Part shown: positions 24,601 through 34,024 of the stretch, piece after piece
Numbering within the stretch: the stretch's first letter is position 1
Layout: each line of letters opens with the position of its first letter
NCBI RefSeq assembly: GCF_000260985.4
Contig: NC_017857.3
Coordinates: 2,905,001-2,969,000, forward strand
Source of the DNA: Methylophaga nitratireducenticrescens
GTDB lineage: Bacteria; Pseudomonadota; Gammaproteobacteria; Nitrosococcales; Methylophagaceae
Length of the DNA stretch: 64,000 bases
Reading direction: 5' to 3'
Position numbers and translations under genes: made by a program
The notes under the pieces: generated by a model
The model's database searches: none
What the model saw: only the letters and a program-made list of their open reading frames with translations
What the model was told of the DNA's origin: nothing

Positions 24601-25704
24601 CTCTAACGCGCTACGTGTTTCATCAAGGCGCAAGGTATCAGAGATAAATGGACCATGATCCAGATCATTTGCGTAAATAGTATCTATTACATTGATACCA
24701 AAACGTTCAAAAGCATCAAGCAAGTCACTGGTAATTTCATCATTAGCATTAGCTAATAATTCACCTGTAGCAGGATCAACAACATCCTTTGCGATGACCT
24801 TACCAATCAAATACGTCGTTGGCACAGCCAAGGTTGTCATTGCAGACTTTTCCATCTGGCGGATATGACGGCCAGTAATCTGGCGCTCAGCCTCAACAAT
24901 AACTTCACCCGCAGCATTGGTAATTTCAAATGGAACGGACTGTCCACGTAAACGCTGAGGCTCCAATGCTAATTCAAAACCATCGTCTTTTCGGGTGAAA
25001 GTATCGTTTTCAAAGAAAATCTCCAAGATTTCCTGATTACTATATTCCAAAGCACGTAACAAGATAGATGCTGGTAATTTACGGCGTCTGTCGATACGTA
25101 CAAAAACAGCATCTTTTGGATCAAATTCAAAGTCGAGCCATGAACCACGGTAAGGAATAACACGAGCGTTATAAAGAATCTTGCCTGAGGAGTGTGTTTT
25201 GCCTTTGTCACTATCAAAGAACACACCTGGGGAGCGATGTAATTGCGAAACGATTACACGCTCTGTTCCATTAATAACGAAGTTACCTTTTTCCGTCATT
25301 AATGGGATTTCACCCATATAAACTTCCTGCTCTTTAATGTCTTTAACGACTTTTTGTTTTGCAGGGGCGTCTTTATCGTAGATAACCAGACGCATTTTTA
25401 CTCTTAGAGGTGCCGCATAGGTCACACCACGAAGTTGACATTCCTTAACGTCAAAAGCAGGTGTTCCGAGACGATAGCTGACATATTGCAGTTCAGCCAT
25501 TCCAGTGTGACTCTTAATCGGAAACACTGATTGAAATGCCGCATGCAAACCCATTGCATTGCGCTCATCAGCAGGGACGACCATTTGCAGGAAATCCTGA
25601 TAGGAATTGACCTGAGTTGCCAGTAAGTTTGGAACGGTCAAGACACTTGGACGCTTGCCAAAATCTTTACGAATCCGTTTTTTCTCGGTAAACGTATAAG
25701 CCAT
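21628..25704 (-). CDS. rpoB: RNA polymerase subunit beta
   Basis: This is the beta subunit, 1358 residues. The rifampicin pocket ([20 protein letters not shown]) has the usual sensitive-type residues. The fork region [20 protein letters not shown] and the carboxy-terminal beta'-interacting segment are present. It is preceded by a hairpin-rich gap after rplL that looks like the classical attenuator, which would set the ratio of polymerase to ribosomal stalk protein. Confidence 0.99.
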   Translation of the reverse strand: MAYTFTEKKRIRKDFGKRPSVLTVPNLLATQVNSYQDFLQMVVPADERNAMGLHAAFQSVFPIKSHTGMAELQYVSYRLGTPAFDVKECQLRGVTYAAPLRVKMRLVIYDKDAPAKQKVVKDIKEQEVYMGEIPLMTEKGNFVINGTERVIVSQLHRSPGVFFDSDKGKTHSSGKILYNARVIPYRGSWLDFEFDPKDAVFVRIDRRRKLPASILLRALEYSNQEILEIFFENDTFTRKDDGFELALEPQRLRGQSVPFEITNAAGEVIVEAERQITGRHIRQMEKSAMTTLAVPTTYLIGKVIAKDVVDPATGELLANANDEITSDLLDAFERFGINVIDTIYANDLDHGPFISDTLRLDETRSALEAKVEIYRMMRPGEPPTEDAAQNLFTSLFFSQDRYDLSNVGRMKFNRRLGREELDGEGILSKEDIVAVLKELITIRNGFGVVDDIDHLGNRRVRSVGEMAENQFRVGLVRVERAVRERLSIAESEGLMPQQLINAKPVAAAIKEFFGSSQLSQFMDQNNPLSEVTHKRRVSALGPGGLTRERAGFEVRDVHPTHYGRVCPIETPEGPNIGLINSLACYARTNQYGFIETPYRKVIDGKATDEIVYLSAIDEGEYRIAQATINLNEDFSIADNMVPCRHKNEFSLMPSEQVQLMDVSPRQVVSVAASLIPFLEHDDANRALMGSNMQRQAVPTLRADKPLVGTGMERVVAQDSGVMVTAKRGGEVDSVDASRIVIRVNDDETEDNESGVDIYNLIKYARSNQSTTINQRPIVKPGDIVAKGDVLADGPSTDKGELALGQNMLVAFMPWNGYNFEDSILLSERVVEEDRFTTIHIQELNCLARDTKLGTEEVTGDIPNVSESALAKLDESGIVYVGAEVKPGDFLVGKVTPKGETQLTPEEKLLRAIFGEKAADVKDSSLRVPSGTYGTVVDVQVFTRDGVEKDERTRQIEKAELEKVWADLKDQHRIMVDDVFARLERNLSGKVADKAPGLKKGDKITKAYLKTLEKSQWYDIQMASDELNAMLESTANQIKQYRTDMDEAFQIKKDKLTSGHDLAPGVQRMVKVFLAVKRRIQPGDKLAGRHGNKGVISNIVPVEDMPYTQDGRPVDIVLNPLGVPSRMNIGQILEVHLGWAAKGLGYKIEEMLQQQRDIAELREFLGKIYNTSGKKEDLDSLNDEEIIELAGNLQAGVPMATPVFDGADEGEIKAMLDLAGLPTTGQAKLIDGRTGEIFHRPVTIGYMHILKLNHLVDDKMHARSTGPYSLVTQQPLGGKAQFGGQRFGEMEVWALQAYGAAYTLQEMLTVKSDDVNGRTKIYKNIVDGDYRMDAGMPESFKVLTREIRSLGIDVDLVEE

Positions 25705-25772
25705 GTATTACACCTCGAAGAAACACCTGCTTTCTTTTAACAGAAATGCAGGTAGGGTCATATATTGTAGGT

Positions 25773-25791
25773 GGCCGAATGTCGATCGGCC
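25773..25791 (-). promoter_or_regulatory. third hairpin of the rplL-rpoB gap
   Basis: A 6-bp inverted repeat (GGCCGA / TCGGCC) with a 7-nt loop lies between the rplL-rpoB attenuator and the rpoB start. It may be a processing or pausing element, but only the inverted repeat is seen. Confidence 0.35.
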
Positions 25792-25797
25792 TGCAAC

Positions 25798-25829
25798 GGA
25801 AAAAGGCCGGTGACTAAAGTCACCAGCCA
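25798..25829 (-). terminator. rplL-rpoB attenuator (terminator-like hairpin)
   Basis: On the minus strand an 11-bp stem (GGCTGGTGACT / AGTCACCGGCC, one G-U pair) is followed by five T. It sits between rplL and rpoB, where E. coli has a partial terminator that lets only part of the transcripts reach rpoBC. A second imperfect hairpin (CGTGG...CCACG, 25840-25860) lies just before it in the transcript. Confidence 0.8.
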
Positions 25830-25873
25830 TTTTCTTTTTCGTGGCAGTAAACTGACCACGATTGTAGGTGTGC

Positions 25874-26248
25874 TTACTTAAGTTCAGCAGTCGCACCAGC
25901 TTCTTTCAATTGGTTCAGAACGTCTTCAGCTTCTGCTTTTTCAACGCCTTCTTTAACAGTTGCTGGAACGCCTTCTACCATGTCTTTAGCTTCTTTCAAG
26001 CCCAGACCGGTCAATGCACGAACAACTTTGATAACGCCAACTTTGTTTTCGCCAAAGCTAGTCATAACAACGTTGAACTCTGATTGTTCTTCAGCAGCAG
26101 CGGCAGCTGGAGCAGCGGCAGCAGCGGCGGCAACAGGAGCAGCGGCAGTTACGCCAAATTTTTCTTCCATTGCTTCGATCAGATCTACGATCTCAACAAC
26201 AGTCATATTGGAAATCGCTTCCAAGATATCGTCTTTAGATACAGCCAT
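25874..26248 (-). CDS. rplL: 50S ribosomal protein L7/L12
   Basis: L7/L12 forms the flexible stalk that recruits translation factors. The 124-residue product has the amino-terminal dimerisation helix region ([20 protein letters not shown]), an alanine-rich hinge (residues about 35-52) and the carboxy factor-binding domain ([20 protein letters not shown]). The alanine hinge gives a run of GC-rich repeats in the DNA. Confidence 0.98.
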   Translation of the reverse strand: MAVSKDDILEAISNMTVVEIVDLIEAMEEKFGVTAAAPVAAAAAAAPAAAAAEEQSEFNVVMTSFGENKVGVIKVVRALTGLGLKEAKDMVEGVPATVKEGVEKAEAEDVLNQLKEAGATAELK

Positions 26249-26306
26249 GATATTTTCCTATTTCAAGCTTACAGAATTAAATAATAAGTTACTTATCCAA
26301 AATGGA

Positions 26307-26834
26307 TTAAGCAGCTTGTTTTGCGTCGCGAACGGCCGCAAATGTGCGAACCATTTTGCTGGTAGGCGCTTGCAAAGTACGAACAAATTTTTCGATTGGT
26401 GCTTTAAGCGTACCCATGAACATGCTGATAGCTTGATCTTTGGTAGGCATTTTCGCCAAACGGTCTAAATCGGAAGCAGGTAAAAGCTTGCCACCTAATG
26501 AAACCATTTTGACTTCGAGTTTTTTGTTGTCTTTAGCAAAATCAGCCATGACACGTGCAACGGCACCTGGATCTTCCATAGAAAATCCGAATACCAAAGG
26601 TCCAGTCATTCCTTCCTGCATGCAGGCGAAATCAGTACCTTCAACAGCACGGCGAGCTAATGTATTACGTACTACACGTAAATAAACATTTTGCTCACGC
26701 GCTGCGAGTCGCAACGCTGTCATTTCTGAAACAGTCAAACCACGATATTCTGCTGCAACAGCAGAAAATGCGGATGATGCAATTTCAGCGACCTCAGCAA
26801 CGACGGCCTTTTTACCTTCGAGATTTAAAGCCAC
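26307..26834 (-). CDS. rplJ: 50S ribosomal protein L10
   Basis: L10 anchors the L7/L12 dimers and represses its own mRNA in E. coli. The 175-residue product starts MALNLEGKKAVVAEVAEIA. The start codon is GTG, preceded by a perfect AAGGAGG ribosome site, so initiation is probably strong unless the leader RNA is bound. A leader of about 210 bp separates it from rplA. Confidence 0.97.
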   Translation of the reverse strand: MALNLEGKKAVVAEVAEIASSAFSAVAAEYRGLTVSEMTALRLAAREQNVYLRVVRNTLARRAVEGTDFACMQEGMTGPLVFGFSMEDPGAVARVMADFAKDNKKLEVKMVSLGGKLLPASDLDRLAKMPTKDQAISMFMGTLKAPIEKFVRTLQAPTSKMVRTFAAVRDAKQAA

Positions 26835-26942
26835 CTAAGACCTCCTTAGGTTCACTACTCACAATGAAGTAGCGTGTGTTGCTAACAAAAGAAGTGTTGC
26901 CACTTCCACCTTCACGGCATTCAACCTCAGAAACTTCTGTAG

Positions 26943-27030
26943 CTGAACCCGTCTGCGCAGGCAGACTGACGTCTATTAAATTTTCATGCCTGCGGTCTTA
27001 GACGACCCAGTGACAAGCACTGGGCGGTCC
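26943..27030 (-). promoter_or_regulatory. L10 leader RNA, autoregulatory
   Basis: The minus-strand leader before rplJ carries segments close to the E. coli L10 leader: AAGACCGCAGG and, about 35 bases later, CCTGCGCAGACGGG, which pair with each other, plus a CCCAGTG / CACTGGG hairpin at its 5' end. In E. coli the L10-(L7/L12) complex binds here to repress rplJL translation. The match is by eye from memory of the E. coli sequence. Confidence 0.75.
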
Positions 27031-27045
27031 AATTCTTTTCCCTGA

Positions 27046-27738
27046 CTAAGCCAGGAATGATTTATCTACTGGAACACCTGCACCCATGGTGCTTGAAACA
27101 CTGATACGTTTTATATAAACGCCTTTAGCAGAACTTGGTTTCAATTTGTTCAAATCTTCCAGTAAGGCAAGCAAGTTTTGACGTAAAGCTTCAACTTCAA
27201 ATCCTGCGTTACCGATTGCACAATGGATGATGCCGGCTTTATCAGTACGGTAACGAACCTGTCCAGATTTAGCATTCTTAACGGCTTCAGCAACATTTGG
27301 CGTAACAGTACCGACTTTAGGGTTAGGCATCAGTCCACGTGGGCCCAGTACTTGACCTAAAGTACCAACAATACGCATTGCATCTGGTGAAGCGATAACA
27401 ACATCAAAATCCATGTTACCGGCTTTAATTGATTCAGCTAAATCTTCGAAACCAACAATATCAGCACCGGCTTCTTTCGCTGCATCAGCATTAGCACCTT
27501 GCGCAAAAACAGCAACACGTACTGTTTTACCGGTACCATTTGGCAATACAGTTGAACTACGTACAACTTGATCCGATTTACGCGGATCAACGCCCAGATT
27601 GATTGAAACATCAATAGACTCAACAAATTTGGCTGATGCATTTTCTTTTACAAAACTTAACGCTTCATCAAGTTCAAACAATTTACCGGCAATCAGTTTT
27701 TCGCGAATAGCGCGACTTCTTTTTCCAAGAGCAGCCAT
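27046..27738 (-). CDS. rplA: 50S ribosomal protein L1
   Basis: L1 forms the mobile stalk at the E site and represses the rplKA mRNA. The 230-residue product has the conserved [20 protein letters not shown] and [18 protein letters not shown] segments. Its ATG directly abuts the rplK stop codon, indicating translational coupling. Confidence 0.98.
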   Translation of the reverse strand: MAALGKRSRAIREKLIAGKLFELDEALSFVKENASAKFVESIDVSINLGVDPRKSDQVVRSSTVLPNGTGKTVRVAVFAQGANADAAKEAGADIVGFEDLAESIKAGNMDFDVVIASPDAMRIVGTLGQVLGPRGLMPNPKVGTVTPNVAEAVKNAKSGQVRYRTDKAGIIHCAIGNAGFEVEALRQNLLALLEDLNKLKPSSAKGVYIKRISVSSTMGAGVPVDKSFLA

Positions 27739-28173
27739 TTATTCAACCCCTTCTGTATTCAAACCCATACTGCGCGCAGTACCGGCAATTGTTCTAACAG
27801 CGGCATCTAAATCGGCAGCAGAAAGATCTGGCATTTTAGTATTGGCAATTTCTTCCAATTGAGCGCGGGTTACAGTTCCGACTTTATCTGTGTTTGGGCG
27901 AGCACTACCACTTTTCAGGTTTGCTGCTTTTTTCAGCAGGACAGAAGCCGGTGGAGTTTTGGTAATAAACGTAAAACTTTTATCATTAAACACAGTAATT
28001 ACTACTGGTGTGGGCAAGCCTGGTTCCAGATTTTGTGTCTTTGCGTTAAACGCTTTACAGAATTCCATAATGTTCACACCATGCTGACCCAATGCAGGAC
28101 CAACAGGAGGACTTGGGTTTGCCTGACCAGCTGCAACCTGCAACTTGATATAGGCTGTTATCTTTTTAGCCAT
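27739..28173 (-). CDS. rplK: 50S ribosomal protein L11
   Basis: L11 forms the GTPase-associated centre with 23S rRNA and is needed for RelA activation. The 144-residue product contains the proline-rich amino segment ([20 protein letters not shown]) and the RNA-binding carboxy domain ([20 protein letters not shown]). It is followed directly by rplA. Confidence 0.98.
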   Translation of the reverse strand: MAKKITAYIKLQVAAGQANPSPPVGPALGQHGVNIMEFCKAFNAKTQNLEPGLPTPVVITVFNDKSFTFITKTPPASVLLKKAANLKSGSARPNTDKVGTVTRAQLEEIANTKMPDLSAADLDAAVRTIAGTARSMGLNTEGVE

Positions 28174-28193
28174 TATTAACTCCTATACGGGTA

Positions 28194-28248
28194 CTAACGC
28201 CTTACGGCTCCCCAATAACGTTCCAGTAGAAACTGGGCTTTTTCTAAC
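28194..28248 (-). promoter_or_regulatory. probable L1-binding leader before rplK
   Basis: The gap after nusG contains on the minus strand a hairpin CCAGT / ACTGG followed by TTGGGGAGCCGTAAGGC. The GGGGAGCC element resembles the L1 operator of the rplK leader in E. coli, by which L1 represses rplKA. It rests on motif similarity and position. Confidence 0.45.
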
Positions 28249-28782
28249 CTAGCCTTTAGCGACTTGGCTGAATTCAAGTTCGACAGGTGTTGAACGTCCA
28301 AAAATAACTACCTCAACACGCAATCTGCTTTTCTCATAGTTAACTTCTTCGACAACACCGGTGAAGTCATTAAACGGTCCATCAGTGACACGTACTACTT
28401 CGCCAGGTTCAAACAGAACTTTCGGACGAGGACTTTCGACACCTTCCTGAACACGTTGCAGAATTTGTTCTGCTTCTTTATCAGAAATGGGGGCTGGGCG
28501 ATCACCTGTGCCACCAATGAAACGTAAGACCCGTGGCAGATCATTCACCACATGCCACGTTTCGTCATCCATTTCCATATTAACAAGCACATAGCCTGGA
28601 AAGAACTTACGTTCACTACGGCGTTTTTGACCTTCACGCATTTCCACAACTTCTTCAGTTGGAACGAGAATGTCACCGAATTTTTCTTCCAGCCCCATAC
28701 GGGCAATACGTTCTTCTAAAGAACGTTTGACTTGTGCTTCATAGCCGGAATAGGCTTGTATTACGTACCAGCGTTTACTCAT
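28249..28782 (-). CDS. nusG: transcription factor NusG
   Basis: NusG binds RNA polymerase and links it to Rho or to the ribosome through S10. The 177-residue product has the NGN domain ([32 protein letters not shown]) and a carboxy-terminal KOW domain ([20 protein letters not shown]). It follows secE by 13 bp. Confidence 0.98.
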   Translation of the reverse strand: MSKRWYVIQAYSGYEAQVKRSLEERIARMGLEEKFGDILVPTEEVVEMREGQKRRSERKFFPGYVLVNMEMDDETWHVVNDLPRVLRFIGGTGDRPAPISDKEAEQILQRVQEGVESPRPKVLFEPGEVVRVTDGPFNDFTGVVEEVNYEKSRLRVEVVIFGRSTPVELEFSQVAKG

Positions 28783-28795
28783 TTCACATCCAGCT

Positions 28796-29134
28796 TTATA
28801 AAGTCAGCGCGCGAACGGCCCAACCTAATAGTGAGTCATATCCCCACAACATGATGGCAACAACAATAACCATTACGATAACTACCAGGGTCGTTTGTAA
28901 AGTTTCCTGCCGGGTTGGCCAGACAACTTTCCTCACTTCTACCTGAGTATCACCTATATATGATAACACCGTTGCACCCACAGCTGCGCGAGATACAATA
29001 AACAAGGAAAGTGCAGCCACCGCAAGGAGGCCAAGCACACGCAGCAATGTTGAATACTCAGAGTAGGTATAAAACAAAGCAATCGCAGCGACCATTAAGG
29101 CGGCTGCGACTATTAATTTGAGTTTATCTGCCAT
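28796..29134 (-). CDS. secE: SecE, translocase subunit
   Basis: SecE stabilises SecY in the translocon. The 112-residue protein has three hydrophobic segments (about residues 8-26, 32-52 and 83-108), as in the enterobacterial form, and the conserved motif [20 protein letters not shown] before the last one. It lies between tRNA-Trp and nusG. Confidence 0.97.
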   Translation of the reverse strand: MADKLKLIVAAALMVAAIALFYTYSEYSTLLRVLGLLAVAALSLFIVSRAAVGATVLSYIGDTQVEVRKVVWPTRQETLQTTLVVIVMVIVVAIMLWGYDSLLGWAVRALTL

Positions 29135-29171
29135 TGTTTTTGTTATTTATCCATCTTGATGAAAACAAAAA

Positions 29172-29247
29172 TGGCAGGCCAGGAGGGAATCGAACCCCCA
29201 ACCTACGGTTTTGGAGACCGTCGCTCTGCCAATTGAGCTACTGGCCT
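29172..29247 (-). tRNA. tRNA-Trp (CCA)
   Basis: A 76-nt cloverleaf is readable on the minus strand. The acceptor stem AGGCCAG / CTGGCCT is fully paired, the anticodon loop is CTCCAAA (anticodon CCA), the T-loop is GTTCGAT, and an encoded CCA follows. It sits between tufB and secE, as in many gammaproteobacteria. Confidence 0.97.
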
Positions 29248-29264
29248 AACATATGCTCCCATTC

Positions 29265-29288
29265 GGCTGAGCACCCATGTGCTCAGCC
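29265..29288 (-). repeat. 10-bp hairpin between tufB and tRNA-Trp
   Basis: A perfect 10-bp inverted repeat (GGCTGAGCAC / GTGCTCAGCC) with a 4-nt loop lies 14 bp past the tufB stop. No T-run follows on the minus strand, so a processing or stability role is more likely than termination. It could protect the tufB 3' end after tRNA-Trp is excised. Confidence 0.6.
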
Positions 29289-29302
29289 ATAAGCATTATA
29301 TA

Positions 29303-30493
29303 CTATTCGACGATCTTACTGACGACGCCAGCACCAACGGTGCGGCCGCCTTCACGAATAGCAAAACGTAAACCTTCTTCCATCGCAATCGGATTGATTA
29401 AAGTTACGTCCATCTTGACGTTATCACCAGGCATAACCATTTCTACACCAGAGGGTAATTCACAGGCACCTGTGACGTCGGTTGTACGGAAATAAAACTG
29501 TGGACGGTAACCATTGAAAAATGGTGTGTGACGGCCACCTTCGTCTTTCGACAAAATGTACACTTCCGCTTCAAATTTTGTATGGGGCTTGATAGTGCCC
29601 GGGTGCGCCAGTACCTGTCCACGGTCAACGTCTTCACGTTTGGTACCGCGTAACAACACACCAACGTTGTCCCCTGCCTGACCTTGGTCCAGCAGTTTGC
29701 GGAACATTTCAACACCTGTACAGGTAGTTTTCTGCGTGTCTTTGATACCAACGATTTCGAGTTCGTCGCCAACTTTGACAATACCACGCTCTACACGACC
29801 GGTTACAACCGTACCACGACCAGAGATAGAGAAAACGTCTTCGATAGGCATTAAGAATGCACCATCAATCGCTCGTTTCGGCTCTGGGAAGTATTCGTCC
29901 ATCGCTTCAGCCAGACGCATAATTGAAGGAGCACCAATTTCGCTGGTATCGCCTTCCAATGCTTTCAGTGCTGAACCAACAATAATTGGGGTGTCATCAC
30001 CTGGGAAGTCATATGAATCCAATAATTCACGTACTTCCATTTCTACCAGTTCAATCAGCTCAGCATCATCAACCATGTCTGCTTTGTTCAGGTAAACAAT
30101 GATGTATGGAACGCCAACCTGACGTGACAACAGAATGTGTTCACGTGTTTGTGGCATCGGGCCGTCTGCTGCGTTAACCACCAGAATCGCACCATCCATC
30201 TGTGCTGCACCCGTGATCATGTTTTTGACATAGTCAGCATGGCCTGGGCAGTCTACGTGGGCGTAATGACGATTCGCTGTTTCGTATTCTACGTGCGCTG
30301 TCGCAATCGTGATGCCGCGCTCTCTTTCTTCCGGTGCGTTATCAATATCCGCGTAATTTTTGAATTCGCCACCTGATGCTTCTGCCATTACTTTGGTAAT
30401 CGCAGCTGTCAGTGTCGTTTTACCATGGTCAACGTGACCTATGGTGCCCACGTTTACGTGGGGTTTTGTACGTTCAAATTTTGCCTTAGACAT
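29303..30493 (-). CDS. tufB: elongation factor Tu (copy B)
   Basis: This is the second EF-Tu gene, 396 residues, with a protein identical to that of tufA. The start is the ATG giving [10 protein letters not shown], preceded by GGGGAGA; a longer upstream frame of 23 residues is not family-like. Stop codon is TAG, unlike TAA in tufA. It lies between tRNA-Thr and tRNA-Trp, the classical tufB position. Confidence 0.99.
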   Translation of the reverse strand: MSKAKFERTKPHVNVGTIGHVDHGKTTLTAAITKVMAEASGGEFKNYADIDNAPEERERGITIATAHVEYETANRHYAHVDCPGHADYVKNMITGAAQMDGAILVVNAADGPMPQTREHILLSRQVGVPYIIVYLNKADMVDDAELIELVEMEVRELLDSYDFPGDDTPIIVGSALKALEGDTSEIGAPSIMRLAEAMDEYFPEPKRAIDGAFLMPIEDVFSISGRGTVVTGRVERGIVKVGDELEIVGIKDTQKTTCTGVEMFRKLLDQGQAGDNVGVLLRGTKREDVDRGQVLAHPGTIKPHTKFEAEVYILSKDEGGRHTPFFNGYRPQFYFRTTDVTGACELPSGVEMVMPGDNVKMDVTLINPIAMEEGLRFAIREGGRTVGAGVVSKIVE

Positions 30494-30572
30494 GCCAGTC
30501 TCCCCGCCAAACTTTTTAATTGTTAAAATCAAAAACAGGCAAGGAACTCCCTGCCCAATCAAATCGAAATAA

Positions 30573-30648
30573 TGGAGCCCGCAATCAGAATCGAACTGAT
30601 GACCTCATCCTTACCATGGATGCGCTCTACCGACTGAGCTATGCGGGC
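30573..30648 (-). tRNA. tRNA-Thr (GGT)
   Basis: A 76-nt cloverleaf on the minus strand: acceptor GCCCGCA / TGCGGGC, anticodon stem CATCC / GGATG, loop ATGGTAA (anticodon GGT), T-loop GTTCGAT and encoded CCA. It is the third tRNA of the cluster that leads into tufB. Confidence 0.97.
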
Positions 30649-30667
30649 CATATTTTCCAAACTAAAA

Positions 30668-30741
30668 TGGAGCGGGTGATGGGAATCGAACCCACATAGT
30701 CAGCTTGGAAGGCTGGAGTTCTACCATTGAACTACACCCGC
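30668..30741 (-). tRNA. tRNA-Gly (TCC)
   Basis: A 74-nt cloverleaf on the minus strand: acceptor GCGGGTG / CACCCGC, anticodon loop CTTCCAA (anticodon TCC), T-loop GTTCGAT and encoded CCA. It lies between tRNA-Tyr and tRNA-Thr. Confidence 0.97.
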
Positions 30742-30765
30742 AAAATAGTAAACTCTTCATAAAAA

Positions 30766-30850
30766 TGGTGGAGGGGGGAGGATTCGAACCTCCGAAGGTA
30801 GAACCGTCAGATTTACAGTCTGATCCCTTTGGCCGCTCGGGAACCCCTCC
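30766..30850 (-). tRNA. tRNA-Tyr (GTA)
   Basis: An 85-nt class II tRNA with a long variable arm on the minus strand. The acceptor is GGAGGGG, the anticodon loop CTGTAAA (anticodon GTA), the T-loop GTTCGAA, and CCA is encoded. It is the first gene of the Tyr-Gly-Thr-tufB unit. Confidence 0.97.
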
Positions 30851-30864
30851 ACTAAAGAGGTCGC

Positions 30865-30893
30865 ATTTTCCGGAAATACCTGCTTGCTGTCAA
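30865..30893 (-). promoter_or_regulatory. promoter of the tRNA-Tyr/tufB operon
   Basis: The minus strand has a perfect -35 TTGACA, a 17-bp spacer and a GAAAAT -10 hexamer, followed by the GC-rich stretch GCGACC typical of stringently controlled stable-RNA promoters. The tRNA-Tyr 5' end lies about 15 bp beyond the -10. The -10 has two mismatches to consensus. Confidence 0.55.
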
Positions 30894-30971
30894 CCACTAT
30901 CTTACTTTTAAATCAAAATGACAGAAAAGACTGTTTAAAACTAATTTCGAATCATCAATAGCTGATACAGC

Positions 30972-30982
30972 TATAGTATACT
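30972..30982 (+). promoter_or_regulatory. possible -10 region for hslV
   Basis: Overlapping TATAGT and TATACT hexamers lie about 40 bp before the hslV start. No convincing -35 hexamer or heat-shock (sigma-32) pattern was found at the right distance, although hslVU is heat-shock controlled in E. coli. Confidence 0.3.
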
Positions 30983-31019
30983 GGGCGGCTATTTTTCTAA
31001 ATAATTACTGGAGTTTTTT

Positions 31020-31565
31020 ATGGAGCAATACCGTGGCACCACGATCCTCTCATATCGTCGTGACGGCCAGGTAGTGATTGGTGGGGACGGACAGGTCAGC
31101 CTTGGCAATACTATTATGAAAGGCAATGCCCGAAAAGTAAGACGTCTTTATCATAACAAAGTGATTGCTGGTTTTGCTGGTGGCACCGCAGATGCCTTTA
31201 CGCTGTTTGAACGTTTTGAAGCTAAACTGGAAAAACATCAAGGCAACCTTACTCGCAGTGCTCTTGAGCTGGCTAAAGACTGGCGTACGGATAGAATGAT
31301 GCGCCGTCTCGAAGCTCTGCTGGCAGTTGCAGATGCCGAAGCGTCTTTAATTATCTCGGGTAATGGCGACGTCATTGAGCCTGAACACGGCTTAATTGCA
31401 ATCGGCTCAGGTGGTCCGTTCGCCCAGGCTGCTGCAACAGCTTTACTGCAAAACACTGATTTATCTGCCAGTGAGATTGTTGAGAAAGGCTTGAATATCG
31501 CTGCTGATATCTGCATCTATACCAATCACAACCTCACTATAGAAACTTTGGATTACAACAAATAA
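31020..31565 (+). CDS. hslV: HslV, peptidase of the HslUV protease
   Basis: HslV is the proteasome-beta-like peptidase of the HslUV complex. The 181-residue precursor starts [20 protein letters not shown]; self-processing before Thr7 would expose the catalytic threonine (TTILS). GGDGQVSLG and the GNARKVRRL segment are typical. Its stop overlaps the hslU start by one base. Confidence 0.98.
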   Translation: MEQYRGTTILSYRRDGQVVIGGDGQVSLGNTIMKGNARKVRRLYHNKVIAGFAGGTADAFTLFERFEAKLEKHQGNLTRSALELAKDWRTDRMMRRLEALLAVADAEASLIISGNGDVIEPEHGLIAIGSGGPFAQAAATALLQNTDLSASEIVEKGLNIAADICIYTNHNLTIETLDYNK

Positions 31566-32893
31566 TGATGAATCAATCACTTACGCCAAAACAAATTGTT
31601 CACGAATTAGATAAACACATTATCGGACAGCACGAAGCCAAAAAAGCCGTTGCGATAGCCTTGCGTAATCGTTGGCGTCGACAACAGCTTGATGCGACCT
31701 TGCAACAGGAAGTGACGCCCAAAAATATCTTGATGATTGGTCCGACCGGTGTGGGGAAAACTGAAATCGCCAGACGACTGGCTTCCCTGGTAAATGCTCC
31801 TTTTATTAAAGTTGAGGCGACTAAATTTACCGAGGTCGGTTATGTCGGTCGTGATGTTGAATCAATTATTCGTGATCTCGCTGAAAGTGCGATGAAAATG
31901 TTGCGTGAAACTGCCATTAATGATGCCAAACCGCTTGCCATTGATGCGGCAGAAGAACGAATTCTTGATTCATTGCTTACACCTGCCCGCGGCACATTAA
32001 CCGAAGAAGAATCTAATACCCGACAAAAATTCCGCAAAATGTTGCGTGAAGGCAAACTCGATGATCGGGAAATTGAACTGGAGCTGGCACAACATCAGAT
32101 GGGCGTTGAGATCATGACACCACCGGGAATGGAGGAACTCACCAGCCAGTTACAGGATATGTTCCAAAGTATGGGTAACCAACGCAAGTCAACCCGAAAA
32201 CTGACCGTGGCGAAAGCTATGCGTTTAATCAGTGAAGAAGAAGCAGCCAAGTTGATTAACGAAGAAGATTTAAAGGCTGAGGTTATTAACCGTGTCGAAC
32301 AAAATGGCATTGTGTTTCTGGATGAAATAGACAAGATTACTCACCGTGGCGAAGGTGCTGGAAGTGGTGCGGACGTCTCACGTGCCGGTGTGCAACGTGA
32401 TTTATTACCTTTAGTCGAAGGTAGCACTGTTTCAACCAAATACGGTATGTTGAAAACGGATCACATTCTATTTATTGCATCTGGCGCTTTTCATCTCAGC
32501 AAACCTTCAGACCTGATTCCGGAATTGCAAGGACGATTACCCATCAGAGTTGAGCTCAATGCTCTGACAACGGAAGATTTTGTCAGAATTCTGACCGAAC
32601 CGGATGCATCGCTTACTGAACAATACTCTGCATTAATGGCAACTGAATCTGTTGATTTGAGTTTTACAACTGATGGCATCAAACGTATTGCCGAGCTTGC
32701 CTGGCAAGTAAATGAAAAGACCGAGAATATCGGTGCCCGTCGTCTGCATACCCTGCTGGAAAGATTGTTGGAAGACATTTCATACGAAGCAGGTGAAGAT
32801 ACTGAACAAAAATTTATCATCGATGAAAATTATGTCAGTCAGCAGCTGTCAGAGCTGGTGCAGGATGAAGACTTGTCACGATATATCCTTTGA
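31565..32893 (+). CDS. hslU: HslU, ATPase of the HslUV protease
   Basis: HslU is the AAA+ unfoldase that feeds HslV. The 442-residue protein has Walker [16 protein letters not shown], the pore-loop region [10 protein letters not shown], the inserted I-domain (about residues 110-235), Walker [10 protein letters not shown], and the carboxy end LSRYIL that docks into HslV. Two successive ATGs are possible starts. Confidence 0.99.
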   Translation: MMNQSLTPKQIVHELDKHIIGQHEAKKAVAIALRNRWRRQQLDATLQQEVTPKNILMIGPTGVGKTEIARRLASLVNAPFIKVEATKFTEVGYVGRDVESIIRDLAESAMKMLRETAINDAKPLAIDAAEERILDSLLTPARGTLTEEESNTRQKFRKMLREGKLDDREIELELAQHQMGVEIMTPPGMEELTSQLQDMFQSMGNQRKSTRKLTVAKAMRLISEEEAAKLINEEDLKAEVINRVEQNGIVFLDEIDKITHRGEGAGSGADVSRAGVQRDLLPLVEGSTVSTKYGMLKTDHILFIASGAFHLSKPSDLIPELQGRLPIRVELNALTTEDFVRILTEPDASLTEQYSALMATESVDLSFTTDGIKRIAELAWQVNEKTENIGARRLHTLLERLLEDISYEAGEDTEQKFIIDENYVSQQLSELVQDEDLSRYIL

Positions 32894-32901
32894 GGAAAAT
32901 T

Positions 32902-33267
32902 ATGAGTCAGGCACCATTGCCAAGCGAAATACAGTTACACAAGCAATCCCGTAAACTGGAACTGGTCTACGATGATAAGCATTATTTTCTATCTGCTGAA
33001 TTCCTGCGAGTCCATTCTCCTTCGGCTGAAGTTAAAGGTCATGGTTCGGGACAGGAAGTATTACAAATACAAAAAGAAAACGTGGGTATCAACAATATTG
33101 AACCAGTTGGTCATTACGCCATCAAAATTTATTTTGATGATGGTCATGACAGCGGTCTATTCAGTTGGGATTATTTATACAACCTCTGCATTAACCGGGA
33201 TAATTATTGGCAAAAATACCTCGGTAAGTTGATGGCTGAGGGATATGAACGTCAACGCGACGCCTGA
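32902..33267 (+). CDS. DUF971 family protein
   Basis: This 121-residue protein belongs to the DUF971 family, related to the amino-terminal domain of gamma-butyrobetaine hydroxylase. Recognisable segments are [20 protein letters not shown] and [20 protein letters not shown] followed by FSWDYLY. The start chosen ([10 protein letters not shown]) has a GAGGAA site just upstream; an ATG four codons earlier overlaps hslU. It lies between hslU and ubiE, a placement common in gammaproteobacteria. Its exact role is unknown to me; iron-sulfur or metal handling has been suggested for relatives. Confidence 0.9.
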   Translation: MSQAPLPSEIQLHKQSRKLELVYDDKHYFLSAEFLRVHSPSAEVKGHGSGQEVLQIQKENVGINNIEPVGHYAIKIYFDDGHDSGLFSWDYLYNLCINRDNYWQKYLGKLMAEGYERQRDA

Positions 33268-33274
33268 GGAAATT

Positions 33275-34021
33275 ATGGAAGACAATAACACTACTCATTT
33301 TGGGTTTAAGCAGGTACCCACTAGCGAAAAAGCTAAACATGTTGCCGAGGTATTTCACTCTGTTGCGAGTCGCTATGACTTGATGAATGATTTGATGTCC
33401 ATGGGAATTCATCGTTTTTGGAAGCGCTTTACATTGCATAACAGCAATGTAAGACGGGGAGCAAAAGTGCTTGATATTGCCGGAGGTACCGGTGATTTGA
33501 CTGCCAAGTTTGCTGATATGGTTGGTTCAAAAGGCAAAGTTGTTTTGGCTGATATCAATGCTTCTATGCTGAATGTTGGTCGTGATCGTCTTACCGATCT
33601 GGGTAAATCCGGCAATATTGAATATGTTCAAGCCAATGCTGAAACCTTGCCATTTCCTGATAATACATTTGACTGCATAACAATTGCCTTTGGTTTACGC
33701 AATGTTACTGATAAAGATAAAGCCCTTCGTTCGATGTTGCGGGTGCTCAAACCTGGTGGAAAATTAATGGTGCTGGAGTTTTCCCAACCTGTCAGCTGGT
33801 TAACACCGATCTACGACACATACTCATTCAAAGTATTACCGGCATTAGGTAAATTGTTTACCAATGATGCTGAAAGTTATCGCTATTTGGCTGAATCAAT
33901 TCGAATGCACCCGGATCAGACTAGTTTGAAAAAAATGATGGAAGATGCTGGATTCGAACGTGTTGATTTCATGAATATGTCTGCAGGCATTGTGGCATTA
34001 CATAGTGGTTATAAATTTTAA
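33275..34021 (+). CDS. ubiE: ubiquinone/menaquinone C-methyltransferase UbiE
   Basis: UbiE methylates the 2-position of the polyprenyl-benzoquinol ring, using S-adenosylmethionine. The 248-residue product starts [15 protein letters not shown], has [20 protein letters not shown], the cofactor motif [16 protein letters not shown] and [10 protein letters not shown]. The start has a GAGGAAA site just after the DUF971 stop; a start 30 bp upstream inside DUF971 is less likely. Confidence 0.98.
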   Translation: MEDNNTTHFGFKQVPTSEKAKHVAEVFHSVASRYDLMNDLMSMGIHRFWKRFTLHNSNVRRGAKVLDIAGGTGDLTAKFADMVGSKGKVVLADINASMLNVGRDRLTDLGKSGNIEYVQANAETLPFPDNTFDCITIAFGLRNVTDKDKALRSMLRVLKPGGKLMVLEFSQPVSWLTPIYDTYSFKVLPALGKLFTNDAESYRYLAESIRMHPDQTSLKKMMEDAGFERVDFMNMSAGIVALHSGYKF

Positions 34022-34024
34022 ATC

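Noticed and set aside
26060-26160. GCAGC-rich repeat run
   Set aside because: It encodes the alanine-rich hinge of L7/L12.
29265-29288. Hairpin after tufB as an intrinsic terminator
   Set aside because: No T-run follows on the transcribed strand, and tRNA-Trp, secE and nusG follow on the same strand.
30494-30562. Amino-terminal extension of tufB by 23 residues
   Set aside because: The extension is not found in EF-Tu; the ATG at 30493 has a ribosome site and matches tufA.
30705-30911. Plus-strand ORF of 68 codons
   Set aside because: It lies antisense across tRNA-Gly and tRNA-Tyr and contains their sequence.
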